A stretch of 25,699 nt of DNA, taken from JAVBOJ01 sp031550755 (GTDB taxonomy: Bacteria > Bacillota > Clostridia > Oscillospirales > UBA929). The notes beneath the pieces were generated by a model. It ran no database searches and was not told the DNA's origin. It saw only the letters and a list, made by a program, of their open reading frames with translations. Shown here one piece after another: positions 1 to 7,728 of this stretch (the stretch's first letter is position 1; each line of letters opens with the position of its first letter). The stretch spans positions 1-25,699 of the forward strand of contig JAVBOJ010000123.1 in the NCBI GenBank assembly GCA_031550755.1, written 5' to 3'. A program made the position numbers and the translations under genes.

Positions 1-1050
1 GAAAAAGTCGATGATCCGGGTCAGTACATCGTACAGCGCGGCGGTGTCCATCTCCTCGAAGGCGCGGCGAATGGCAGAGCGGATCTCGGAAAAGGCGAAT
101 TCCGACGCTACCTCCTCGCCGGGGAAGCTGTCAAAAAACAGAAACGGACAGGCGGCCGAAATATCGCGGAACATCCGCCGGGCGGTGAGATAGCTCTCGC
201 CCAGTCGGCGCGGGTTGTCCACCACATGGCCGACGGCCACGCGCACCTGCACGCTGAAGTAATTATACACGATGGCGGCGGCGCGGCGCAAGGCCTCGTC
301 GAGATGCTGCCGCCGGATTTGCGGATCCTCGCCGTTCAGGCAGAAGGTGATGCTGAAATGGCGCATGTCCAGCGTCGTGACATAGCAGGTATAGGTTTTG
401 CTGAGGGTTTCGCGCACCATCTGCACCGCACTGGCGCAGAGCGACAGCAGCTTTTCGCCCGACATGGCGCCGTTTTCCGGCCCCTCGATGACGCCGGTGG
501 CCGCCTGAAAGGCCGGGAAGGAAAAGTCGATATCGAGATCTTCCTTTTGCGCGAGATACTGCTCCTCGTTTTCAAACAGATTGTTGTACAGCCGCAGGAA
601 AAATTTTTCCCGCTGCACCTGCAGGTTGCCGCGCTGGACCTGCAGGGCCGGGGTGTTGGCGTTTTTGAGGCGGGAGAGGGCGGCGATGGCCCGGTTGAGG
701 GCGGCGGACAGCGACTGGGGCGTCAGCTCCAGCTTGACCAGATAGTCCACCACTTGCGCGCCAAGCGCCCGGCGCACCAGCTCGAACTCCTCAAAGCTGG
801 TGAGAATAATAAATAGCGGAATCGCGCCGTATTTCTCGGCGCATTCCTCGGCCAGCTCCAGCCCGGATTTGAGCGGCATTTTGATATCGGTGATGACGAT
901 ATCGGGCGAGAGCTTTTCCACCATCTCGGCGGCCTGCTGACCGTTGCGGGCGGTTCCCACGATCTCAATGTCATACTCGTCCCACTTGAGCATGGACTGA
1001 AGCCCTACGCACACAAGCGGTTCATCGTCGGCAATCAAAAGTTTGATCAA
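1..1050 (-). CDS. YesN-type response regulator (REC + probable AraC HTH), 3' end beyond window
   Basis: The first 350 codons are visible and the frame stays open through the left edge, so the C-terminus is missing. The N-terminus is a receiver domain: acidic pair D8-D9, phospho-acceptor D55 in VITDIKMP, and the lysine in the DYLVKLELTP stretch, which is typical of YesN regulators in Firmicutes. The middle resembles the linker region of YesN proteins. An AraC-type DNA-binding domain is expected outside the window but is not seen. A TTG start at 1050 is chosen because GGAGGG (1061-1066) lies 10 nt upstream; an in-frame GTG at 1059 is only 1 nt from it. The gene follows the kinase gene by about 41 bp with no separate promoter, so the two form one operon. 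It probably activates the adjacent transporter cluster; that target is inferred from position only. Confidence 0.9.
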   Translation of the reverse strand, partial: MIKLLIADDEPLVCVGLQSMLKWDEYDIEIVGTARNGQQAAEMVEKLSPDIVITDIKMPLKSGLELAEECAEKYGAIPLFIILTSFEEFELVRRALGAQVVDYLVKLELTPQSLSAALNRAIAALSRLKNANTPALQVQRGNLQVQREKFFLRLYNNLFENEEQYLAQKEDLDIDFSFPAFQAATGVIEGPENGAMSGEKLLSLCASAVQMVRETLSKTYTCYVTTLDMRHFSITFCLNGEDPQIRRQHLDEALRRAAAIVYNYFSVQVRVAVGHVVDNPRRLGESYLTARRMFRDISAACPFLFFDSFPGEEVASEFAFSEIRSAIRRAFEEMDTAALYDVLTRIIDFF

Positions 1051-1091
1051 ACGGATCACTCCCTCCGTATCTTGCGCGAAACAGTCCGGTT

Positions 1092-2858
1092 TCACTCCTG
1101 CACCGGCAAACGAAGCGTCATGGTGGTATACGAGCCCTCGACGCTCTCGACCGAGAGACCGTATTCCTCTCCAAACGCAAACCGCAGTCGCTCGTGGACA
1201 TTGCGCAGTCCCAGCTTTTCAAACATGCCGGGCTGACTGTCGGCGGAAAAGGCCTTTTCGATGATTTCGGGGCGCATGCCGATGCCGTCGTCGGTGACGG
1301 ACACCAGCACATCCCGCCCGTGCGGCGTCACCGAGACGGTCACGGTGCCGCGGCCTTTGGGCTCGATGCCGTGGAAAATGGCGTTTTCCACCAACGGCTG
1401 CAAGGTAAACCGGGGAATCAGCGCTTCCAGCAGCGCCGGGTCGTCGGTCTGCTTGACCAGCGTCACCGTGCCGCCGTATCGGTAATGCTGGATGACCATG
1501 AAATCGTCCAGCAGCGACAGCTCCTCCCGCAGCGGCACCATCTTGCGGATATCCTTGGACACCGTTTTGAGCATCCGGGACAGCGCGGTGGTCATTTCGG
1601 CGATGCCGGCGGCGTTTTGCAGCGTGGCCATCCACTTGATGGAATTGAGCGTATTGTACATAAAATGCGGATTGATCTGGTTTTGCAGCATCCGGTATTC
1701 CAGCTCGCGCTTGTGCTGCTCGTCGGCCAGACGGCTGTCCATCAAAGTGACCACATCGCGCGACAGGCGGTTGATGCCCTTGCCCATCTGCCCCAGCTCG
1801 CTGTCGCTCTCCAGACTGCCGTCCTCGGAAAAATCGCCCTCGGCAATGGCGCCGATTTTTTTGTGCAGCCGGGCAATCGGCCGGCTGATCTTGCGGTCGA
1901 GATAGAAGGTGACGAAGATTGTCAGCAGCACAATAAACAGGCAGACGGCGATCAGCAGCCCGCCCCACGCGCCCCGGAGCCATCCGCCGCGCGGATTGGG
2001 GAATACCTGGGTCAGCTCGATGCCTGCGCGCACCGGGTAGGTCACCGCCATATAATCGCCGTCGTCCATGCGGACGAACATGGCCGCCGTGCGGTGCTCC
2101 GAGAGATCCTCGTTGTCGTGGCCGGTGACCGTCCACGGAATCTCAATTTTGGTGAACGTATTGCCTTCGAGGCGATACAGCGCCTCGCCCAGCGTGAGGT
2201 AGAGCGAGGAGTCCTCCGACAGGCTGTAGCTGCTCAAAATATCGGTGACGACGCCGACCGAGGCGGCCATAAAGACAAAACCAGTGGGATTCTGATGATA
2301 GCGGTCGTCGGGATGAAACACCGGACAGACAAAGGGCAGCACCTGCGGGTCGGACATATAGGAAAACGGGTCGGAGCAGACGGTCTCCCATTCCGAGCGC
2401 AGACCCAGCCCCAGCTCGGCCAGCCGGCCGACGTTGTATTCGGTGACAGGGCGGGAATTGGCCAGACCGTTGCCCACCTGCAAAATCTTTTTCTGGTTGT
2501 TGTCCACCACGGCCAGCCGGCGCACATAGCGGCCGGCGCGGCTGCGCCCCAGCTCCTCCTGCAATTTTTTGTTGGCTGTGACGCCCAAAATGCCGGCGCC
2601 GTCCGAGGCGAAATAATCGGCGATATACTGGTTGTTTTCGCCGCACCACTTGGCCAGAATGGTCATATCGCGGATGTCCTGCTCAATGACCCCAGCCACG
2701 AGCTGGAGGTTGAACTCGACCGACTGCACGGTGGTCTTCCGCTGAAAGGTGTACAGCAGATAGAAGCTGAACAGGGACACCAGCAGGGTCACCGTCAGCG
2801 CAAACAGCACCATGAGAAAGATGACCTGATTCTTTACCGTGCGCATCCGTCCGAGCAT
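1092..2858 (-). CDS. YesM-type membrane sensor histidine kinase
   Basis: This 588-residue sensor kinase has an N-terminal membrane segment (about residues 10-36), a roughly 260-residue extracellular sensor region, a second membrane segment (about 300-325), a HAMP linker, a His_kinase domain (PF06580 type) and a C-terminal HATPase. The phospho-acceptor is H398 in QINPHFMYNTLN. The ATP-binding N-box carries N492 in ENAIFHG, and DDGIGM forms the G-box. The ATG at 2858 is preferred over the in-frame start 19 codons upstream, because AAGGAGG lies 9 nt before it and the membrane segment then starts near the N-terminus. The kinase probably senses an extracellular saccharide, directly or through the binding lipoprotein, and phosphorylates the downstream regulator. 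Neither the ligand nor the target is visible in the sequence. Confidence 0.95.
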   Translation of the reverse strand: MLGRMRTVKNQVIFLMVLFALTVTLLVSLFSFYLLYTFQRKTTVQSVEFNLQLVAGVIEQDIRDMTILAKWCGENNQYIADYFASDGAGILGVTANKKLQEELGRSRAGRYVRRLAVVDNNQKKILQVGNGLANSRPVTEYNVGRLAELGLGLRSEWETVCSDPFSYMSDPQVLPFVCPVFHPDDRYHQNPTGFVFMAASVGVVTDILSSYSLSEDSSLYLTLGEALYRLEGNTFTKIEIPWTVTGHDNEDLSEHRTAAMFVRMDDGDYMAVTYPVRAGIELTQVFPNPRGGWLRGAWGGLLIAVCLFIVLLTIFVTFYLDRKISRPIARLHKKIGAIAEGDFSEDGSLESDSELGQMGKGINRLSRDVVTLMDSRLADEQHKRELEYRMLQNQINPHFMYNTLNSIKWMATLQNAAGIAEMTTALSRMLKTVSKDIRKMVPLREELSLLDDFMVIQHYRYGGTVTLVKQTDDPALLEALIPRFTLQPLVENAIFHGIEPKGRGTVTVSVTPHGRDVLVSVTDDGIGMRPEIIEKAFSADSQPGMFEKLGLRNVHERLRFAFGEEYGLSVESVEGSYTTMTLRLPVQE

Positions 2859-2886
2859 CGCGTTCCGCCTCCTTCTCTCCCAGTTT

Positions 2887-2915
2887 ACTTTATCCGCAAA
2901 TGAGGCGGGTGTCAA
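2887..2915 (-). promoter_or_regulatory. Sigma-A promoter for the kinase-regulator operon
   Basis: On the minus strand, TTGACA (2910-2915) is followed after exactly 17 bp by TAAAGT (2887-2892). The start of transcription would fall near 2880, giving a leader of about 20 nt that contains the AAGGAGG site before the ATG at 2858. Confidence 0.75.
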
Positions 2916-3060
2916 TCGTGTTCTGCGCGGGCGACCCCCTCTTTTTGGTCATTATGGCGAAAATGAAGAAGAAAATACATGTTTTTTAGTAAATAGTCCA
3001 AGTTTCAAAAAAATGCGAAAAATAGATTGAAATAGTGTAAAAGAATATGCAATTTATACA
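2916..3060. other. AT-rich divergent spacer with AAATAG repeats
   Basis: This AT-rich stretch separates the two divergent promoters and contrasts sharply with the GC-rich coding DNA around it. It contains A- and T-tracts and three copies of AAATAG, starting at 2991, 3020 and 3030 on the plus strand. The region could hold UP elements or binding sites for the neighbouring response regulator. No gene is seen in it. Confidence 0.4.
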
Positions 3061-3090
3061 TTGATTATCAGAATACAATTAGAGTATACT
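3061..3090 (+). promoter_or_regulatory. Sigma-A promoter for the transporter cluster
   Basis: TTGATT (3061-3066) and TATACT (3085-3090) are separated by 18 bp. The same -10 hexamer, TATACT, appears upstream of both large secreted-enzyme genes. The predicted leader is about 50 nt. Confidence 0.7.
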
Positions 3091-3095
3091 ACTAG

Positions 3096-3118
3096 CTGAG
3101 AGAGTGTGCGATTCTCAG
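3096..3118 (+). promoter_or_regulatory. Inverted repeat at the predicted transcription start
   Basis: A perfect CTGAGA/TCTCAG inverted repeat with an 11-nt spacer starts 5 bp after the -10 hexamer. It could be a repressor site or a hairpin at the 5' end of the mRNA. It is short, so confidence is limited. Confidence 0.35.
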
Positions 3119-3145
3119 ACACACAATTATTTAGGAGGTACGAAA

Positions 3146-4495
3146 ATGAAAAAGACCAGAATCCTCGCCCTGGCGATGGCCCTGCTGCTTACCGTGAGCC
3201 TGCTGGCCGCGTGCGGCCCCGCCACGTCCCCGACCCCGAGTACCACCCCGACGCCCACCAAAACCAGCACCGCCCCGACGCCCGCCACGACCGCTCCGCC
3301 CACCCCGGCGCAGCCCGTGACCATCAAATGGGCCCTGTGGGACTGGGACGCCACCACCTATTATCAGCCCCTGATTGACGCGTATGTCGCCGCCAATCCC
3401 CATGTCACCATCGAGTATGTTGACCTTGGTTCTCAGGACTATATGACCATGCTCTCTACCCAGCTCACCGGCGGCGCCGACCTCGACGTGCTGACCATCA
3501 AGGATATCCCGGGTTATGCCAACGTTGTCCGTCAGGGCCACCTCGAGCCCCTGAACTCCTATATCTCCTCCGCCGGCATTGACACCTCCCTCTACGGCGG
3601 CACCACCGAGCAGATCGCTGTCAACGGTGAGGTCTATGCCCTGCCGTTCCGCTCCGACTTCTGGGTTGTGTTCTACAACAAAGCCCTGTTTGACAAAGCC
3701 GGCATCGCCTATCCCACCAACGACATGACCCTTGACCAGTATGACGCTCTCGCTCGTCAGATGACCAGCGGCACCGGCGTTGACAAGGTCTACGGCGCCC
3801 ATTACCACACCTGGCGCAGCGCCGTGCAGCTCTTCGGCATCCTCGATGGCAAGAACACCATCGTCGACGGCTCCTATGACTTCCTCAAGCCGTATTATGA
3901 GCGCATCCTGAAAGAGCAAGACGACGGCATCTGCCAGGATTACGCCACCCTGAAGACCTCCGGCACCCACTATTCCGGCGTGTTCTACAACAACCAGGTC
4001 GCCATGCTCAACATGGGCAGCTGGTTCATCTCCACCCAGATCGCCAAGGTTAAATCCGGCGAGAGCCTTGCCACCGAGTGGGGCATCGTGAAATATCCGC
4101 ATCCGGACGGCGTGGCCGCCGGCACCACCCTCGGCACCATCACCTCTCTGGCTGTCAACAAAAACTCCAAGAACAAAGACGCCGCTCTTGACTTCATGAA
4201 ATTCGTCACCGGCCCCGAAGGCGCCGCCGTCATCGCTTCGACCGGCACCATCCCGGCCATCAAGAACGACGAAGTCATCGCCGCCATCTCCGGCATCGAC
4301 GGCTTCCCGGCCGACCAGAACAGCAAGGACGCCCTCCAGGTCACCAAGACCTATCTGGAGATGCCCATGAACGAGAAGAGCGCCGACATTGAGCAGGTTC
4401 TCAATGAGGAGCATGACAACATCATGACCAAGAACAAGCCCATCGATCAGGCTCTCGCAGACATGACGTCCCGCGTGAAGGCGATCATCGGCTAA
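3146..4495 (+). CDS. ABC transporter sugar-binding lipoprotein (SBP_bac_1 type)
   Basis: This 449-residue extracellular solute-binding protein captures an oligosaccharide and delivers it to the permeases encoded just downstream. It begins with a lipoprotein signal: a basic start, a hydrophobic stretch and a lipobox SLLAAC with the lipidated cysteine at residue 23. A Pro/Thr-rich tether of about 35 residues follows, then a mature domain starting VTIKWALWDWD, typical of family 1 sugar-binding proteins. Further familiar segments include YNKALFDKAGI and ALDFMKFVTGPEG. The ATG at 3146 is chosen because TTAGGAGGT lies just upstream and the lipoprotein signal then sits at the true N-terminus; the open frame extends 14 codons further up. 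Substrate cannot be read from the sequence, but the downstream lyase and GH88 genes suggest uronic-acid-containing oligosaccharides. Confidence 0.95.
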   Translation: MKKTRILALAMALLLTVSLLAACGPATSPTPSTTPTPTKTSTAPTPATTAPPTPAQPVTIKWALWDWDATTYYQPLIDAYVAANPHVTIEYVDLGSQDYMTMLSTQLTGGADLDVLTIKDIPGYANVVRQGHLEPLNSYISSAGIDTSLYGGTTEQIAVNGEVYALPFRSDFWVVFYNKALFDKAGIAYPTNDMTLDQYDALARQMTSGTGVDKVYGAHYHTWRSAVQLFGILDGKNTIVDGSYDFLKPYYERILKEQDDGICQDYATLKTSGTHYSGVFYNNQVAMLNMGSWFISTQIAKVKSGESLATEWGIVKYPHPDGVAAGTTLGTITSLAVNKNSKNKDAALDFMKFVTGPEGAAVIASTGTIPAIKNDEVIAAISGIDGFPADQNSKDALQVTKTYLEMPMNEKSADIEQVLNEEHDNIMTKNKPIDQALADMTSRVKAIIG

Positions 4496-4514
4496 TTCCC
4501 GTAAAATACAGAAG

Positions 4515-4550
4515 GCGCAGGGGCGGGCGGCGTGCCCACTCCTGCGCTTT
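4515..4550 (+). terminator. Intercistronic hairpin (attenuator/mRNA stabiliser) after the lipoprotein gene
   Basis: The arms at 4515-4528 and 4534-4547 pair at 12 of 14 positions around a 5-nt loop, followed by TTTCTCTCTC. In many binding-protein transporter operons such a hairpin limits read-through or protects the upstream mRNA, so the binding protein is made in excess over the permeases. Here that is inference. Confidence 0.65.
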
Positions 4551-4574
4551 CTCTCTCAAAGGGAGGAAGAAACC

Positions 4575-5510
4575 ATGCGGACAACTGACGCGGCTCCGGC
4601 CAAAAAGCGCGGCATGTCCAAGGGCTTGCGCGACAATCTGGTGGCGTACAGCTTTATCGCCCCCAACTTTTTGGGTTTTCTACTATTCACCTTTGTGCCG
4701 CTTATCTTTGCGCTGGCGCTGTCCTTCCTGAAATGGGACGGCTCTCCCATGCATCCCATCGAGTGGGTCGGCTTTGCCAACTTTGAGCGCCTGTTTGCCG
4801 ACAAGGTGTTCTGGAAGGCCCTGACCAACACCGGCATCTATACGCTGGCCGTCGCGCCGCTGACACTGGTCTGCGCACTGGGGCTGGCCATGGCGCTCAA
4901 CAAAAAAATCTTTGCCCGCAACTTTTTCCGCACCGTTTCGTTTTTCCCCTATGTCGCGTCTCTGGTGGCCGTGGCGGCGGTGTGGAACTTCCTCTTTTCC
5001 CCGCAATACGGGCCGATCAACGGCCTGCTCAACGCCATCACCGGCATCCCGCGCGAGGAGCTGCCGAAATGGGCGGCCAGCAAGGACTGGGCCATGTTTA
5101 CCGTCGTCTTTTTCAGCATCTGGAAAAACATGGGCTATTATATGGTGATCTATCTGGCGGGGCTTCAGGGCGTCAACCCCGAGCTGTATGAGGCGGCCGC
5201 GCTTGACGGCGCCAGCGCCTGGAAGCGCTTCCGGAACGTCACTCTGCCGCAGATCTCGCCCACGACCTTTTTTGTGACCATTATGCTGATCATCAACTCC
5301 TTCAAGGTGTACGACATTTTCATCAACATGTTTGCCGGGGGAGACAATCAGCTCACCGACCATACCCGGGTTCTGGTGTATCAGATTTACAATACGGCCT
5401 TCCGGTCATTGGATTACGGCTATTCCAGCGCCATGGCTATGGTGCTGTTCATCATCGTCGCCAGCGTCACCATCGTGCAGTTCCGCGCGCGCGAAAAGCT
5501 GAACGGTTAG
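4575..5510 (+). CDS. ABC transporter permease, MalF/UgpA type
   Basis: This 311-residue inner-membrane permease has six or more hydrophobic segments. It carries the EAA loop that contacts the ATPase, seen as ELYEAAALDGASAWKRF followed by TLPQISP (about residues 202-228). The first membrane segment (SFIAPNFLGFLLFTFVPL) is typical of MalF/UgpA sugar permeases. GGGAGG lies about 8 nt before the ATG. It forms a heteromer with the permease encoded 13 bp downstream. No ATP-binding subunit is encoded in this window, so the complex probably uses a shared MsmX/UgpC-type ATPase encoded elsewhere, as is common for such clusters in Firmicutes. Confidence 0.95.
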   Translation: MRTTDAAPAKKRGMSKGLRDNLVAYSFIAPNFLGFLLFTFVPLIFALALSFLKWDGSPMHPIEWVGFANFERLFADKVFWKALTNTGIYTLAVAPLTLVCALGLAMALNKKIFARNFFRTVSFFPYVASLVAVAAVWNFLFSPQYGPINGLLNAITGIPREELPKWAASKDWAMFTVVFFSIWKNMGYYMVIYLAGLQGVNPELYEAAALDGASAWKRFRNVTLPQISPTTFFVTIMLIINSFKVYDIFINMFAGGDNQLTDHTRVLVYQIYNTAFRSLDYGYSSAMAMVLFIIVASVTIVQFRAREKLNG

Positions 5511-5523
5511 GAGGGGAAGAAGT

Positions 5524-6360
5524 ATGGTTGGAGAAAAACGCGGGCCTCGGGTCAGCCGGGCCTTCCTGTATATCTTCCTGATCCTTTTGGCGCTCATCAT
5601 GCTGGTGCCGTTTGTCTGGATGCTCTCCTCATCGCTCAAGCTCAACAAGGACGTCTTTGTGTTCCCCATGCAGTGGATTCCGGAAAATCCCCGCTGGCAG
5701 AACTATTCGGACATCTGGACAAAAATTCCGCTGGACACCTTTATTTTCAACACCGCCAAGCTGACCGTCATCGTCACGATTCTGCAGCTGTTCACCTCCA
5801 GCTTTGCCGCCTATGCCTTCGCCAAAATGAAGTTCAAGGGGCATAAGGTGCTGTTTTTGGGGTACATCGCCACCATCGCCGTGCCGTGGCAGTCGTACAT
5901 GCTGCCGCAGTTCATCGAGATGCGCACGCTGGGGCTCAACAACACCCATCTGGCCATCATTATTTTGCAGGCGTTTACGGCCTTTGGCGTGTTTATGATG
6001 AAGCAGTTTTACGAGGGCGTGCCCGACGATCTCTGCGAGGCCGCCCGCATTGACGGGCTCAGCGAGTACGGCATCTGGGGGCGCATCATGCTGCCGCTGT
6101 CCAAGCCGGCGCTGTCCAGTCTGGCCATCTTTACGTTCGTCGCCACCTGGAACGACTTTTTGGGCCCGATGATCTACCTGACAAAGACCGAGCTCAAGAC
6201 CATCCAGATCGGTCTGCGTATGTTCATCTCCCAATATTCCGCCGAATACGGGCTGATTATGGCCGCGAGCGTCGTGGCGCTGATTCCGGTGCTGGTGATC
6301 TTCCTGTCGTTGCAGAAATATTTCGTACAGGGCATTGCCACATCGGGATTGAAAGGTTAA
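5524..6360 (+). CDS. ABC transporter permease, MalG/UgpE type
   Basis: This 278-residue permease is the second half of the transmembrane channel. The EAA loop DLCEAARIDGLSEYGIW...LPLSKP lies at about residues 169-195, and the N-terminal segment LIMLVPFVWMLSSSLK is characteristic of MalG/UgpE proteins. An AGGAGGGG site sits just before the ATG, 13 bp after the stop of the first permease gene, so the two are probably translationally linked. The product should work with the upstream binding lipoprotein and MalF-type permease. Substrate specificity is not visible. Confidence 0.95.
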   Translation: MVGEKRGPRVSRAFLYIFLILLALIMLVPFVWMLSSSLKLNKDVFVFPMQWIPENPRWQNYSDIWTKIPLDTFIFNTAKLTVIVTILQLFTSSFAAYAFAKMKFKGHKVLFLGYIATIAVPWQSYMLPQFIEMRTLGLNNTHLAIIILQAFTAFGVFMMKQFYEGVPDDLCEAARIDGLSEYGIWGRIMLPLSKPALSSLAIFTFVATWNDFLGPMIYLTKTELKTIQIGLRMFISQYSAEYGLIMAASVVALIPVLVIFLSLQKYFVQGIATSGLKG

Positions 6361-6387
6361 AATGGAATAACACTTCTCCTTTCTGGG

Positions 6388-6430
6388 GCGGTGGCGTTTT
6401 TGGAGGAGTCCGGAGACGCCGCCGTTTTCC
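6388..6430 (+). terminator. Weak hairpin between permease and GH88 genes
   Basis: The arms at 6389-6397 and 6416-6424 form about nine pairs including one G-U, followed by TTTTCC. It may be a partial terminator or processing site that lowers expression of the enzyme genes relative to the transporter. No new promoter is evident before 6457. Confidence 0.35.
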
Positions 6431-6456
6431 CATGAGGACAAAACGGAGGTTTTTGT

Positions 6457-7626
6457 ATGATCGCTCCCTTTTCCGGAAAAGCGCAGATCACCGGCGCGGA
6501 GGCCGCCGAGGCGCTGGAACGCGCCGCGGCGCAGGTGCTCGCCACACTGCCGGAATTTACCGACAACTGCCAAAACCACACCAGCGTCAACGGATTTTAT
6601 CCGCCCTGCGAGAACAATCAGTGGACCTGCGGCTTTTGGCCGGGCGAGATTTGGCTCTCTTACGAGCGCACCGGGAACGACGCCTTCAAGCAGGCGGGGC
6701 TGACGCTGGTGGACAGCTTTTACGACCGCATCGAGCGCAAAGTTGAGGTCGATCACCATGACATGGGATTTTTATACAGCCCGTCCTGCGTCGCTGCCTA
6801 TATGCTGGCCGGCAGCGAAAAGGCGCGCCGCGCCGCCATATTGGCCGCCGATCAGCTCATCTCGCGCTTCCAGCCGGTCGGAGAATTTATTCAGGCGTGG
6901 GGCGTGTTGGGCGCGGCGGACAACTACCGGTATATCATCGACTGTTTGCTGAATCTGCCGCTTTTGTACTGGGCGACCGAGCAGACAGGCGACGCCAAAT
7001 ACGCCGACATCGCCCACAAGCACATCACCACCTGTCTGCGCTATTCCATCCGCGAAAACGGCAGCACCTATCATACGGTGTTTATGAATCCCGAGACCGG
7101 CGCCATGGGCCACGGGGCGACCTGCCAGGGCTATCGGGACGATTCCGACTGGGCCAGAGGCCAGGCGTGGGCGGTCTACGGCACGGCGCTGTCCTACCGT
7201 TACACCAAAAACCCCGCCTATCTGGACGCCTTCCGCCGGGTGACCGAGTTTTATCTCACCCGCCTTCCGGACGATCTCGTGCCCTACTGGGACATGATTT
7301 TCCAGACCGGGAACGAGGAGCCGCGCGATTCGTCCAGCGCCTCCATCGTGGCCTGCGGACTGCTGGAAATGGCCAAGACTGTGGAGCCGGACGAGGCCAA
7401 GGTCTATGAGACACTGGCGCGGCAGATGATGAAATCGCTGACGGACAATTACGCCGTGCGGGATGTCACACAGTCCAACGGCCGCGTCCTGCACGCCACC
7501 TACAGCAAAAAATCGCCGTACAACACCTGCACGCCCGAGGGCGTGGACGAGTGCGCCAGCTGGGGCGACTACTTTTATATGGAAGCGCTGACGCGGCTGA
7601 GCGGGGATTGGAAATTGTATTGGTAG
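6457..7626 (+). CDS. GH88-family unsaturated glucuronyl hydrolase
   Basis: This 389-residue protein matches unsaturated glucuronyl hydrolases (GH88, alpha/alpha-barrel), which remove the 4,5-unsaturated uronic acid left at the non-reducing end by polysaccharide lyases. D102 in HHDMGFLYS and D162 in YIIDCLLNLPLLYWA match the two essential aspartates of the family. Also visible are WTCGFWPGE near residue 50, GYRDDSDWARGQAW, and DSSSASIVACGLLEM. No signal peptide is present, so the enzyme acts in the cytosol on imported material. ACGGAGG lies 7 nt before the ATG. The family acts on chondroitin, heparin, hyaluronan, gellan or xanthan fragments; GH105 is a distant relative, but the motifs fit GH88 better. 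The lyase encoded next could supply its substrate. Confidence 0.92.
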   Translation: MIAPFSGKAQITGAEAAEALERAAAQVLATLPEFTDNCQNHTSVNGFYPPCENNQWTCGFWPGEIWLSYERTGNDAFKQAGLTLVDSFYDRIERKVEVDHHDMGFLYSPSCVAAYMLAGSEKARRAAILAADQLISRFQPVGEFIQAWGVLGAADNYRYIIDCLLNLPLLYWATEQTGDAKYADIAHKHITTCLRYSIRENGSTYHTVFMNPETGAMGHGATCQGYRDDSDWARGQAWAVYGTALSYRYTKNPAYLDAFRRVTEFYLTRLPDDLVPYWDMIFQTGNEEPRDSSSASIVACGLLEMAKTVEPDEAKVYETLARQMMKSLTDNYAVRDVTQSNGRVLHATYSKKSPYNTCTPEGVDECASWGDYFYMEALTRLSGDWKLYW

Positions 7627-7630
7627 TTGC

Positions 7631-7653
7631 GGGGACGGCCAATGGCCGCCCCT
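7631..7653. repeat. Palindromic GGCGGCC-type intergenic element (REP-like)
   Basis: A near-perfect hairpin (GGGGACGGCC, loop AAT, GGCCGCCCCT) lies directly after the GH88 stop codon. Its form resembles short dispersed GGCGGCCattGGCCGCC palindromes common between genes in Clostridia MAGs; that likeness is from memory and unchecked. A second small stem (TCCTCGT/ACGAGGA, 7673-7695) follows. Neither has a T-tract, so neither looks like a normal terminator. Confidence 0.45.
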
Positions 7654-7728
7654 ACGACATGCGGGGGACATATCCTCGTCCCATGAAAACGAGGAAAGCC
7701 CCCATACACACATGAAAGAGGTGCCCCC

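Noticed and set aside
2116..2649. Fragments of alternative minus-strand frames within the kinase gene
   Set aside because: Arg/Pro/Gly-rich translations without motifs; frame shadows of the kinase.
1194..2903. 569-codon plus-strand open frame opposite the histidine kinase
   Set aside because: Antisense shadow rich in Gln, His and Asp. The kinase H, N and G boxes are on the minus strand.
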